Assembly (NCBI GenBank): GCA_022819585.1 | Contig: JAJEGY010000007.1 | Coordinates: 1-64,000, forward strand | Source: Dehalococcoidia bacterium | GTDB lineage: Bacteria > Chloroflexota > Dehalococcoidia > Lucifugimonadales > Lucifugimonadaceae | Direction: 5' to 3' | DNA length: 64,000 nt | In this document: piece after piece, positions 1 to 8,597 of the stretch | Position numbering within the stretch: the first letter of the stretch is position 1 | How the letters are laid out: each line of letters opens with the position of its first letter | Notes under the pieces: generated by a model | What the model saw: the letters and a program-made list of their open reading frames with translations, nothing else | Databases searched by the model: none | What the model was told of the DNA's origin: nothing | Translations under genes and position numbers: made by a program

Positions 1-2
1 AC

Positions 3-95
3 GCGCAATCTATAGGGCAGGGGAACGGGCCTCTCAACCATAAGTACGCTTACAGATACGATCCAAGCGATCGGAACCTTGAAGTTCGGAGTTGA
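3..95 (+). CDS. C-terminal end of an unidentified protein (partial)
   Basis: An open frame runs in from the left edge for 30 codons and stops with TGA one base before the ATG of the next gene. The visible tail contains NHKYAYRYDPSDRNLEVRS. The tight junction and the absence of another upstream gene suggest this is the end of the first gene of the catabolic operon, but the piece is too short to assign a family. A second frame (2..43) also ends here, so the choice of frame is tentative. Confidence 0.45.
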   Translation, partial: AQSIGQGNGPLNHKYAYRYDPSDRNLEVRS

Positions 96-96
96 A

Positions 97-1050
97 ATGA
101 CTGCACCGCTTTACATCACGGAATCGCAAGTGGAATCACTCTTCACTATGGAAGCAGCGGTAAGAGTTGTTGAGGAGGCGTTCATTGCCCGGGCGAAAGG
201 CGATGCCTTCAACGAACCACGTCGTAGATTGCCAACGAGCTCTGGTGCTTACAATGTGATGTTCGCCACATGGCGTGGCAACCAGATAGCTGGTTTGAAG
301 TCGTATGCCGGTGGTTCAGGGGGCATCAACTTCCATGTGCTGCTTTACGACACGTCCAATAACTCGCTGGCGGGGGTGATTGAAGCGAACCGCATGGGGC
401 AGATCAGGACCGGTGCGGCGTCAGGTGTGGCGTCCAAATACATGGCGAGGGATGATGCCGAGACAGTGGGCATCATCGGATCCGGGTATCAGGCTGAAAC
501 TCAGTTGGCGGCGATTGCACACGTTCGGAATATCAAGTCCGCGAAGGTTTTCAGTAGATCTGAGGAGAATCGGAACAGCTACGCAGAGCGAATGTCAGAG
601 GCTTTGGGCATTGATGTCATACCGGTTTCGAGCGGCGAGGAAACGGCCGATGCTGACATCATCGCGACGATTACGAATTCTCAAGATCCCGTGCTGTTGG
701 GCGAGTGGTTGAGCCCCGGAACACACATCAACGCCGCTGGCAATAACTCGTGGTTGAAGCGAGAGATCGATACTAGGGCGGTTTCGGCCTGCGATATCGT
801 TTCGGTGGATGACGTTGAGCAAGCGAAATTCGAGTGTGGGGAGTTGATGCGCGCGACGGAAGTCGGTCGATTCTCGTGGGACTTGGCGGTGCCGATTCAT
901 GACATCGTCGGAGGACGGATTTCGGGCAGGGACAACGCGGAACAGATCACACTTTTTGAATCTCAAGGATTGGCGCTAGAGGACATCGCAGCGTGCCAAC
1001 ACATCGTCGAGAAGGCCAGAGAGCAGGGCGTAGGATTGGCTTTGCGCTAG
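97..1050 (+). CDS. Ornithine cyclodeaminase / mu-crystallin family protein
   Basis: A 317-residue NAD(P)-dependent protein of the OCD/mu-crystallin family, which includes ornithine and lysine cyclodeaminases, ketimine and pyrroline-2-carboxylate reductases, and alanine dehydrogenases. The N-terminal part carries the family lysine region (GLKSYAG). The Rossmann segment shows GIIGSGYQAETQL near residue 130, then INAAGNNSWLKREID. The ATG at 97 is chosen over a TTG at 79 because GGAG lies 7 nt upstream and the family match starts there. The next gene begins 15 nt downstream and is an Ldh2-type dehydrogenase. Both families include cyclic-imine reductases, so a role in amino-acid or imine catabolism is plausible. 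The exact substrate cannot be read from sequence. Confidence 0.85.
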   Translation: MTAPLYITESQVESLFTMEAAVRVVEEAFIARAKGDAFNEPRRRLPTSSGAYNVMFATWRGNQIAGLKSYAGGSGGINFHVLLYDTSNNSLAGVIEANRMGQIRTGAASGVASKYMARDDAETVGIIGSGYQAETQLAAIAHVRNIKSAKVFSRSEENRNSYAERMSEALGIDVIPVSSGEETADADIIATITNSQDPVLLGEWLSPGTHINAAGNNSWLKREIDTRAVSACDIVSVDDVEQAKFECGELMRATEVGRFSWDLAVPIHDIVGGRISGRDNAEQITLFESQGLALEDIAACQHIVEKAREQGVGLALR

Positions 1051-1065
1051 TGAAAGGATTGATAG

Positions 1066-2145
1066 ATGGCACTTGATTTTCTGAAGATCCCCGATGACAA
1101 CTCTGTCCGGGTCCCTGGCGAGTCGTTAAATAAACAGGTCGCGGCTATTTTTGAGGCTGTAGGAACTCCTGCTCGATACGCTCAGATCACTGCTGACGCG
1201 TTGACCTCAGCGAGCATGCGCGGTGTGGACACTCATGGTGTGACCAACGTGGTCCGTTACACCGAATCCATACTCGACGGAGCGTTTAAGTCACCGCAAG
1301 AGATCGAGGTTATCTCGGAGTCAGATACGACTGCCCTGTTGAGTTGCGGTTGGGGATTGGGCCATCCTGCTGCACATATCGGGATGGAGATGGCGATGGA
1401 CAAAGCGGCGGAGCATGGCGTGGGAATGTCGACGATCCGTGACGGGCATCACATCGGCATGGTTGCCTACTATGCGATGCTCGCTTTGAACCGCGACATG
1501 ATTGGAATGGCGATGACTAATGCGGGTCCCGCGGTCAGACCGGCTCTGGGACGCAAAGCTATGCTCGGGACAAATCCGATCGCGTTTGTCGCTCCTGCTG
1601 GGGAAGAGACGGATTTCGTGCTGGATATGGCTACTTCTACGGTTGCCAGCGGGAAAATCGGTCTTGCGAGGCAATTGGGCGTGCCGATCCCAGAAGGCTG
1701 GGCAGTTGGTGCTGAAGGTGAGCCAATAACCCAATCACCAGCCGATCGAGGCGAGCATTGGGCGCAGAACCCGCTTGGCAATACCCGAGAACAGGGAGCG
1801 CACAAGGGATACGGGTTAGCGATGATGGTCGATATTCTGTGCGGTGTGCTGTCGGGTGGAGGTTACAGTTCGTTTATCGGTAGCGGCAGAAATATGTCGT
1901 TCGCAATGGCGATTGACATCTCTAAGTTCCGTCCGGTTGATGAGTTCAAAGAGATGATGGACGAGATGATCCGCGCTCTACACGACACGCCGACGGAGCC
2001 GGGCGCGGAACGCGTGATGGTTGCTGGCGATCCAGAAGAAGAAGCTGTGCAAGATCGGCTGGCTAACGGCGTGCCAATCCTGAAACCACGATACGACGAG
2101 ATGGTTGCGATATCTCAGCGAGTCGGCGCGGAAGTTTTCATATAG
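1066..2145 (+). CDS. Malate/L-lactate dehydrogenase family (Ldh2-type) oxidoreductase
   Basis: A 359-residue member of the Ldh2/MDH2 family. These are NAD(P)-dependent 2-hydroxyacid dehydrogenases that do not use the classical Rossmann fold, and the family also holds piperideine/pyrroline-2-carboxylate reductases and ureidoglycolate dehydrogenases. Visible signatures are RGVDTHGV near residue 50, DGHHIGM near 126, LGTNPIAFVAPA, and DMATSTVASGKI. The start has a GAAAGGA ribosome site 8 nt upstream. It follows the OCD-family gene in a tight operon, so the two may act on the same 2-oxo or imino acid. Substrate is not determined. Confidence 0.88.
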   Translation: MALDFLKIPDDNSVRVPGESLNKQVAAIFEAVGTPARYAQITADALTSASMRGVDTHGVTNVVRYTESILDGAFKSPQEIEVISESDTTALLSCGWGLGHPAAHIGMEMAMDKAAEHGVGMSTIRDGHHIGMVAYYAMLALNRDMIGMAMTNAGPAVRPALGRKAMLGTNPIAFVAPAGEETDFVLDMATSTVASGKIGLARQLGVPIPEGWAVGAEGEPITQSPADRGEHWAQNPLGNTREQGAHKGYGLAMMVDILCGVLSGGGYSSFIGSGRNMSFAMAIDISKFRPVDEFKEMMDEMIRALHDTPTEPGAERVMVAGDPEEEAVQDRLANGVPILKPRYDEMVAISQRVGAEVFI

Positions 2146-2190
2146 GTCTGTGTTGCATGAGCAGTGAACCCACTGGATCGGACAGAATCG

Positions 2191-3579
2191 ATGACTACCC
2201 GCAAACCTAACATCTTGATCGTTGGCGTGGATTCGCTTAGAGCGCCGAACCTCAGTTGCTATGGATACCCGCGACTCACTTCGCCTCATATCGATCGTTT
2301 GGCTTCGCAGGGAGCGTTGTTCGAGAACACGTTCAGCGCTCATATCCCTACTACGAGTGGATACACGTCGATGATGAGCGGGATGGATGTGTTTACGTCC
2401 CAAGTTGTAGCACTTCGCCACAAAGGTCCAGTGCGGCCCGAGGTGACGATGCTTTCAGAGCTGCTTAAAGGCGAGGGATACAACACGGCGTGTGTTGGTT
2501 TGACTGGTAATCCGAGTTCACGGGGGTTCGACACCTATCTCGACTACCGCGCTTGGGGATCTTGGGAAGAGGGACGCAGCGACAAGGCTCAAGACCTCAA
2601 CCGCGTTTTCCTGCCGGAACTCGACCGACTTTGCGATGCCGACGAACCGTTCTTCGTCTTGCTGCGGCATATGGACCCTCACGCGCCGTACTTACCGCCT
2701 GAACCGTTTGAGCGGATGTTTTATCACGGTGACGAACTTGATCCTTCGAATAAATCGATGGATCCCGTATTGTCGTTCAAGCCGTTCCGGGACTTCTTTG
2801 CCAGTTGGATGCCGCCGGGCATCACCGACAAGGACTACGTGATCGCCCAGTACGACGGGGCTATCGCCTACATGGATGCCGCAATCCAGACGATCTTGAC
2901 GTACTTGGAAACCAGGGGAATCCTGGACGATACAATCGTCGTGCTGAACTCAGACCATGGAGAGACGCTTTACGAGCACGAGTGTTGGTTCGATCACCAT
3001 GGGTTGTACGACTCGAATCTGCATGTGCCGTTGATCATTCGCTATCCGTCGAAAGTGCCATCTGGTTTGCGTATCAGTGGCTACAACCAACACAAAGACT
3101 TGATGCCGACGCTGTTGGAATTGGCAGGGATCGAATCCGACATCGAGTTCGATGGTGAGAGTCTTATGGGAATGGTCAGGGGAGAGGTAGTTTCTCACGA
3201 ATCTGAGATCTACATCACCGAGTGCACTTGGATGCGAAAACACGGGTGGCGAACCCCGCAATGGAAGCTGATCCGCGCGCTCGAACCAGATTTCCACTTC
3301 AAACCGCCAGTCGAGCTGTACAACATGGTTGAGGATCCGGCAGAAACGACCGATGTAGCTGATACGCATCCCGATGTAGTAGATGCATTGACAATCCGCA
3401 TGGACAACTGGATAGCTAAACGCGAATCTGAGACTGGGTTGAAAAACCCGATCCATAACCAAGGCGACTGGCACGGCTACGACGGTGTTGGCGCGTTCAA
3501 ATCGTCTCAGCAGGCCTACGACACATTGCACATCGGCGATTCGTCTACTGCCAGGCGATTGCAAGCGAAATCTCGATAG
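2191..3579 (+). CDS. Sulfatase-like hydrolase of the alkaline phosphatase superfamily with an altered nucleophile motif
   Basis: A 462-residue protein with the overall pattern of sulfatases: NILIVGVDSLRAPN at the N-terminus (Asp14 as a metal ligand), LSCYGYPRLTSPHIDRLA, and NSDHGETLYEH later with Asp-His metal ligands. Where sulfatases have C/S-x-P-S-R, this protein reads HIPTTSGYTSMMSG, so Thr54 or Thr55 sits at the nucleophile position and no formylglycine motif is visible. Thr nucleophiles occur in phosphodiesterase-type members of the superfamily, so a phosphoester or phosphonate substrate is possible. A GTG at 2164 is an alternative start, 9 codons upstream. It lies inside the catabolic operon. 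Confidence 0.8.
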   Translation: MTTRKPNILIVGVDSLRAPNLSCYGYPRLTSPHIDRLASQGALFENTFSAHIPTTSGYTSMMSGMDVFTSQVVALRHKGPVRPEVTMLSELLKGEGYNTACVGLTGNPSSRGFDTYLDYRAWGSWEEGRSDKAQDLNRVFLPELDRLCDADEPFFVLLRHMDPHAPYLPPEPFERMFYHGDELDPSNKSMDPVLSFKPFRDFFASWMPPGITDKDYVIAQYDGAIAYMDAAIQTILTYLETRGILDDTIVVLNSDHGETLYEHECWFDHHGLYDSNLHVPLIIRYPSKVPSGLRISGYNQHKDLMPTLLELAGIESDIEFDGESLMGMVRGEVVSHESEIYITECTWMRKHGWRTPQWKLIRALEPDFHFKPPVELYNMVEDPAETTDVADTHPDVVDALTIRMDNWIAKRESETGLKNPIHNQGDWHGYDGVGAFKSSQQAYDTLHIGDSSTARRLQAKSR

Positions 3580-3616
3580 CCAAGTCCAACAAAGCTGAGT
3601 GAGGAGCGCAGGATTA

Positions 3617-4618
3617 GTGACACTTAGAGTCGCAGTCGTGGGGTTGGGTGGTATCGGAACCAGACATGCCGACATCTATGCCGCTGACGAGCGTTGCGAG
3701 GTCGTTGCGGTCTGCGACGCTTTTGTGGAAAAAGCAGATGCAGCGAGTCAACGCTATGGATGCTCGGCTTTCACATCGGTCGACGAGATGATCAGTAGCG
3801 TTGAGATCGATATCGCGAGCGTCTGTACGGCCGGGGTTGAGAATGGTGGCGACCACTACGAACCGACGATGGCGTTGCTAAATGCCGGGATACCGGTTTT
3901 GGGTGAGAAACCGATCTCGAACGAAATTCCTAAGGCGCGTGAGATGGTTGCACTTGCCAAGGAAAAGGGACTACGTTACGGGATCAATTTAAACCACCGT
4001 TTCACACCAGCTGCGCTTCGTGCGAAGGAATGGATCGATGACGGGCGATTGGGCGAGTTGAACATCGTGAACATGACGATGTGGATCAACAATCCTAATG
4101 AAAGTTCTCAGTATTTCCACATGCGCGCTCTGCATCCGCACTCGATAGATGTGATGCGCTACTTCTGCGGAGATGTCAAGAAGGTTCAAGCCTTCTTCAA
4201 GAAGGGGGAAGGTCGAAAAATCTGGTCGAACGTGCAGGTGAACATGCAGTTTGAGAATGGTGTGATCGGTCATCTGACAGGCAGTTACGACGCCGGAGGC
4301 AGCTACGGGTTGGAGCGTCTCGAAGTCGTTGGTTCTGAGGCGAGATTCGTGTTGCTTGAAGCGTGCGAGCATTTGGAGTTTTACCCGCGCAGATCACAGC
4401 AAGTGGAGACGTACGCGTATCTAGGCGACATGATGAGCTTTGGGGAGACTTTTGAGAGTCGGATAACGAGATGGATTGATCAGAACATCGAAGGTCCCGG
4501 CCCGGATGAGATTGACGGTTCCGGCGAAGACGCTTTAAAGGCGCAATTGATTATCGAGGCCGCAATCGAGTCTTGGGAGAGTGGCCAAGTAGTGGATATC
4601 GAAGGGACATCGCAATGA
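3617..4618 (+). CDS. Gfo/Idh/MocA family NAD(P)-dependent oxidoreductase
   Basis: A 333-residue sugar or cyclitol dehydrogenase-type protein. The N-terminal Rossmann motif reads RVAVVGLGGIGTRHADIY, and the family EKPIS lysine motif is near residue 100. The C-terminal half fits the usual alpha/beta substrate domain. The GTG at 3617 is preferred because AGGAG lies about 10 nt upstream and homology begins at VTLRVAVVG; a GTG at 3599 is possible. Its stop codon overlaps the start of the following isomerase gene (ATGA), so the two are translationally coupled. Such dehydrogenase/isomerase pairs usually work on the same sugar or inositol-like compound. Confidence 0.88.
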   Translation: MTLRVAVVGLGGIGTRHADIYAADERCEVVAVCDAFVEKADAASQRYGCSAFTSVDEMISSVEIDIASVCTAGVENGGDHYEPTMALLNAGIPVLGEKPISNEIPKAREMVALAKEKGLRYGINLNHRFTPAALRAKEWIDDGRLGELNIVNMTMWINNPNESSQYFHMRALHPHSIDVMRYFCGDVKKVQAFFKKGEGRKIWSNVQVNMQFENGVIGHLTGSYDAGGSYGLERLEVVGSEARFVLLEACEHLEFYPRRSQQVETYAYLGDMMSFGETFESRITRWIDQNIEGPGPDEIDGSGEDALKAQLIIEAAIESWESGQVVDIEGTSQ

Positions 4619-5412
4619 AACTCGGCGCCAATTCCGTTCTCCTTGGCGGGCATAGCATGACGGACGCGTTCCGTTGCATCGCTATGGCAGGCTATGACGG
4701 CATAGAGCTGTCGGCCATAAATGGCATGAGCGAACACTTGGTGCTTGACCGTTGGGAAGAATTGGTACCGGAGATCCGCGATCTGTCGAACGAATACGGG
4801 CTTGAGCTACTTGCCATGGAGCAACCGCTGCGTGATCCCGACGTTATGGATCGAGCCTGTAGGGCCGCATCGGCGCTGGGCATTCCCGTTGTCAACTGCG
4901 GTCCGGGCGGGACTTCTGACGATGAAGATAGTCTGAAAGCCTCGATCAAGTCGCTAGATGAAATGGCAAGGATCGGCGAGGAATACGGCGTCACGGTCTG
5001 TGTCAAGGCGCACGTCGGAGCCAGCATCTACAACACGCCGACCACTCTCAGAGTCATGGAGGAAATTGATTCTCCAGCGTTTGGGATCGATATGGATCCT
5101 TCGCATATTCATAGGGCAGGGGAGAACCCGGCAGAGGCTATCGTTGCCGTAATGTCGCGAGTGAAACACGTCCACATCCGAGACTGTAAGGGGATGGAAT
5201 CAGGACCCGGCAAACCAGAAGACCAAGCTAATGGGCGTGGGGACATCGATCTCTTGGAGTTTGTGCGAGTCTTGCACGAACACGGTTATGACGGCGCACT
5301 TAATCTCGAGATCATCGGTGCCAAGGACTACAACTTGGAGCAATGCGCCACCATCGCCGCTGAATCGCGAGGGCACATGCAGGCCTGTTTGCAGGCTTGT
5401 GGGGCACGGTAA
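4615..5412 (+). CDS. Xylose isomerase-like TIM barrel protein (sugar phosphate isomerase/epimerase)
   Basis: A 265-residue protein of the AP-endonuclease-2-like / hydroxypyruvate isomerase-inosose dehydratase superfamily. Metal and substrate residues typical of the barrel are visible: CVKAHVGASIYNTP, GIDMDPSHIHRAGENP, HVHIRDCKG and NLEIIGAKDY. The ATG overlaps the TGA of the upstream Gfo/Idh gene. It is the last gene of the + strand operon; the next gene is convergent and ends 19 nt away. It probably isomerises or dehydrates the product of the upstream dehydrogenase, but the substrate is unknown. Confidence 0.87.
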   Translation: MKLGANSVLLGGHSMTDAFRCIAMAGYDGIELSAINGMSEHLVLDRWEELVPEIRDLSNEYGLELLAMEQPLRDPDVMDRACRAASALGIPVVNCGPGGTSDDEDSLKASIKSLDEMARIGEEYGVTVCVKAHVGASIYNTPTTLRVMEEIDSPAFGIDMDPSHIHRAGENPAEAIVAVMSRVKHVHIRDCKGMESGPGKPEDQANGRGDIDLLEFVRVLHEHGYDGALNLEIIGAKDYNLEQCATIAAESRGHMQACLQACGAR

Positions 5413-5431
5413 TTGTTGCAGTTAATCGACT

Positions 5432-6697
5432 TCACGCTCGTCGCAAGACCGGTGATATCGCCAGCGCGATCAGGCTTGTAGCTACGACGATCAACCCGGC
5501 GCCTCCGATCGCCCATCTCACACCGAAGGCTTCGCCCACTGCGCCCATTGCTAGATGGCCTACCCAGCCGAAGCCGATTGCGAATACCCAACCGCCGATT
5601 GCACGACCCCGGAGACGGTTTGGGACGTTTGCTTGAAGAAGAGTCCACTCCATCGCGTCGAACATTGACGCGGCGGCTCCGACCATCGTCACTAGAAGCA
5701 GCGCCATGATCAGATTGGGGCTGGTTGCTACTCCCATGAGGCCTAGGCCGTAGCCCATCGCGATACCGAGCAACAATGGCCCTTTCCGGCTGAAATCGCC
5801 TAGGAAAGTGAGCGCGATTGCTCCGACCACCGCACCCAACCCGGCGGCGAACCTCAATGTGCCAAGACCTGTTTCGGCAACCATCAACTCGTCGCGAGCC
5901 ATAGCTGGCATGACCGAGTCGTAAGCGAAGCCGAATATCTCCACTACTATCGCCATCCAGAGGAGCGTGGACACCGCCGGGATCCGCATCATCGATCTGA
6001 TGCCGATGATCGCGTCTTTGAAGATACGCCTCACGGATGCTCCCGTCTGACGAACGGCGGTCTGGATTGTCGGTACGAACAGGACGATGATGCCACCGAC
6101 CAATACTGATCCGGCCGCGGCGAATAGGGCGGCAGGTATGCCAACGAACTCCGCGATGATGCCACTGACTAGTGCTCCGAATGCGGATACGGACCGAGTG
6201 CCCACAGAATGAACGGAAATAGCGTTCATCCGGGCTTCACGAGGCACGATGTCGGTGATAAGTCCCTGCTTGGCGGGCATGTCGAATGAGTTGACAACGC
6301 CTTCGAGGGCAATGATGACGAATATCGGCCATGGATTGGTGAATCCACTCAACGCGATGAGTGCAATTGACAGCATCGAGGTTGCCCTGATAAATGCTGT
6401 TAGAGGCAGAAGTCGATTTCGGGGGAATCGATCTGCGACTGCGCCGCCAATGGGCGCGGCTATGATGCCAGGTGCGGAACCGGCAGCGAAAGTCGCGGCA
6501 GATAGCAGCACCGAGTCTGTCTGCTCAAGTACCAGCCATCCGACGGCTAATCGTTCAGCCCATATGCCTAGCGCGACGAAATTAGCGCTGGCCCACACGA
6601 GACGATAGGCGGGATACTCGAAGGCGGCGAATGGTTTGGGCGTTCGGGAAAACAACCGGCGCTTTCGAGCAGGCGATTGCGATTGTGACCGATCCAT
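5432..6697 (-). CDS. Major facilitator superfamily transporter
   Basis: A 421-residue integral membrane protein with about 12 hydrophobic segments and an Arg/Lys-rich N-terminal tail. Features fit the enterobactin exporter/macrolide efflux-like (MFS_3) group: YPAYRLVWASANFVALGIWAE at the N-terminus, GGAVADRFPRNRLLP in the first cytosolic loop, and NRLRGRAIGGWVFAIGFGW in the second half. It is likely a proton-coupled exporter of small molecules. It is convergent with the isomerase gene and lies 52 nt downstream of the M24 peptidase gene. Substrate not assignable. Confidence 0.85.
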   Translation of the reverse strand: MDRSQSQSPARKRRLFSRTPKPFAAFEYPAYRLVWASANFVALGIWAERLAVGWLVLEQTDSVLLSAATFAAGSAPGIIAAPIGGAVADRFPRNRLLPLTAFIRATSMLSIALIALSGFTNPWPIFVIIALEGVVNSFDMPAKQGLITDIVPREARMNAISVHSVGTRSVSAFGALVSGIIAEFVGIPAALFAAAGSVLVGGIIVLFVPTIQTAVRQTGASVRRIFKDAIIGIRSMMRIPAVSTLLWMAIVVEIFGFAYDSVMPAMARDELMVAETGLGTLRFAAGLGAVVGAIALTFLGDFSRKGPLLLGIAMGYGLGLMGVATSPNLIMALLLVTMVGAAASMFDAMEWTLLQANVPNRLRGRAIGGWVFAIGFGWVGHLAMGAVGEAFGVRWAIGGAGLIVVATSLIALAISPVLRRA

Positions 6698-6749
6698 CGC
6701 CTAACGTTACGTCAAAACCTCAGGCTCAACGGCTACACCGTTTGAAAGT

Positions 6750-7958
6750 TCATGTCGGGATGTGGTGGATCTGATCCTGTATCTCGCCGGTTATCTCGAC
6801 GTCGTCCTGGCCGACGAATACGTCCATCTCTAAACGGACGCCGAATTCTGGGAGGTAGATGCCTGGTTCCATGGTTACGCAGATTCCTGGGATGAGGTGG
6901 CGAGTGTCGTGGGTTTCCCAATCGTCGAGGTTGACGGCGTTGGAATGGACTTCTGGACCTACGCTGTGTCCTAAGCGATGGACGAACCAATCGCCGTAAC
7001 CGTCGTTTGTGATGGAGTCTCTGGCTACGCGATCGAGTTGCCATCCTTGGGTCGCTTCGCCGTTGCGATGGTGTTGTTGCAGGAATTGAAACGCGGCGTC
7101 TCTGCCACGCTTTACGGATTCGAAGACCTTGACATGGTCTGGTGTAGGCTCTGAACCGATCTTGGCGACCCAAGTGATGTCGGCGTAAACGGGTTCGCTG
7201 CGCGTATCTGAATCTCCTTCGATGAACGGATCGATGGAAGCAGGCTTGGCCCATGAATCGATTAAAAGCCAACCGTCGCGTCGGATGATTGAGGAGTTTT
7301 TCGGAGTGGGTTCGTAGTGCGGATCGGAGGAGTTGGCGTTGAAGGCGACTACTGGTCCTTCGTCGGTGTGGAGGCCCGCGCGGTCGTAGCGGCCACGGAT
7401 GAATTCTGCCACGTCGTGTTCTGTAAGGGCCCATCGGACGTTTTCGCGGATGAAGTTGAAGGACTCGTGCATGATGTTGACGAGTTCGGTCATTGCGTAT
7501 CGGTGGGATGCGAGCTGAGCTGCGTCCCATCGTTCTGTTGCGTATTGCGAGACATCGCCAGAGGAAACTACCTCGACGCCGAATGATCGGACTAATTCGA
7601 CTGAGCCTGCGTCGACCCTTGCTACTCTAGGGAGTTCGTAGAAAGGGGAGTAGTCCATAGCGACTTTGCCGTGATTTGGCAGGAGCGAACGAAGGGTTGA
7701 AACCATTGCATCGCGGTTGCTGTAGACGGTGATTTCGATGTCGTCGCGTTCGAAGCGGTTTACGTCGACATCGTGGGCGAGCAGGCGTGGTTCGGCTTGA
7801 GCAGGAATCCATAGCCAGACTGGGCGCGTGAGGTTATTTGGCTGGTATCCGAGGGCAGCGAAGAAGATCGGGTTTGTGTAGCGGTAGTCGCGGGTGAGCC
7901 AGCCGGATATGCTGTTCTGGGTGAGATATTCGCGGGCTGCGTTTAGGTCAGTGGCCAC
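6750..7958 (-). CDS. M24 family metallopeptidase (Xaa-Pro aminopeptidase-like)
   Basis: A 402-residue creatinase/prolidase-type protein: an N-terminal domain of about 160 residues followed by a pita-bread domain. All five metal ligands are visible: Asp in LLIDSWAK, Asp in YADITW, His in RLGHSVGPEV, Glu in TMEPGIYLP and Glu in RLEMDVFV, so the enzyme should be active. It starts with GTG two bases after the stop of the MobA-like gene, so it is in the same operon as the molybdoenzyme maturation genes. A dipeptidase or N-acyl/creatinase-like hydrolase role is possible. Confidence 0.87.
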   Translation of the reverse strand: MATDLNAAREYLTQNSISGWLTRDYRYTNPIFFAALGYQPNNLTRPVWLWIPAQAEPRLLAHDVDVNRFERDDIEITVYSNRDAMVSTLRSLLPNHGKVAMDYSPFYELPRVARVDAGSVELVRSFGVEVVSSGDVSQYATERWDAAQLASHRYAMTELVNIMHESFNFIRENVRWALTEHDVAEFIRGRYDRAGLHTDEGPVVAFNANSSDPHYEPTPKNSSIIRRDGWLLIDSWAKPASIDPFIEGDSDTRSEPVYADITWVAKIGSEPTPDHVKVFESVKRGRDAAFQFLQQHHRNGEATQGWQLDRVARDSITNDGYGDWFVHRLGHSVGPEVHSNAVNLDDWETHDTRHLIPGICVTMEPGIYLPEFGVRLEMDVFVGQDDVEITGEIQDQIHHIPT

Positions 7959-7960
7959 TT

Positions 7961-8572
7961 TCAGGGTTTCTCGGATAGGGATGGATAGGTTGTGAGAGCC
8001 GTTTCGTAGTCTTCGGGTGTGTTGAGGTCGAAGCGGACGATTGGGTTTTCGAAGTAGACGCGGTTCATGTCTTGATCGTGTCGCTTCATTACTTCACGTA
8101 AACCTTCACGCTCCTCGGAGATGTTGGACAGTTCGGGTAGGAGGGATGCGTCGAAGAGCAGAGGATGTCCGCCGTGGCCGCTGTAACGGGGTGATGTTAC
8201 GAGACGGTTGGATTCTAGGTGTGATTGCAGAGCTCGGTCTACCACCCATGCAGGTCGTGGCTGATCGACGGCTAGGATAATGATGGTTTGGCAGTCGGGC
8301 GTGAGGTTGTTTAGGCCGGTTTTGATGGATGTGGTCTTGCCTTGAGACCAGTTTGGGTTGTTAGCGATTGTGATATTGGGTTGGTGGGTGACCGCGTTGG
8401 TAATTTCGTCATGGTGAGCGCCGGTTACGACGATTACGCGGTTGGCGCCGCCTTCTAAGAGCGAGTGGGTTTGGGCTAAGACTAAGGGTTGCCTGAACCA
8501 ATCGAGGAGGGCTTTGGGTTTGCCCATTCGGGATGATTCCCCGGCGGATAGAAGTATGGCCTCGACGCCCAT
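7961..8572 (-). CDS. MobA-like NTP transferase (molybdenum cofactor cytidylyltransferase-type)
   Basis: A 203-residue nucleotidyltransferase with the diagnostic LSAGESSRMGKPKALL nucleotide loop at the N-terminus and a VDQPRP metal-binding segment near residue 100. Homologues next to xdhC activate molybdopterin with CTP for xanthine dehydrogenase-type enzymes. Here it lies 25 nt downstream of the XdhC-like gene on the same strand, which supports that role. No molybdenum hydroxylase subunit gene is present in the window, so the client enzyme must be encoded elsewhere. Confidence 0.86.
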   Translation of the reverse strand: MGVEAILLSAGESSRMGKPKALLDWFRQPLVLAQTHSLLEGGANRVIVVTGAHHDEITNAVTHQPNITIANNPNWSQGKTTSIKTGLNNLTPDCQTIIILAVDQPRPAWVVDRALQSHLESNRLVTSPRYSGHGGHPLLFDASLLPELSNISEEREGLREVMKRHDQDMNRVYFENPIVRFDLNTPEDYETALTTYPSLSEKP

Positions 8573-8597
8573 GGGAACCGGAAGCGGTGAGTGCGGG

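Noticed and set aside
6733-7530. Arg/His/Pro-rich minus strand frame of 265 codons
   Set aside because: It is an out-of-frame shadow of the M24 peptidase gene, which has all metal ligands in its own frame.
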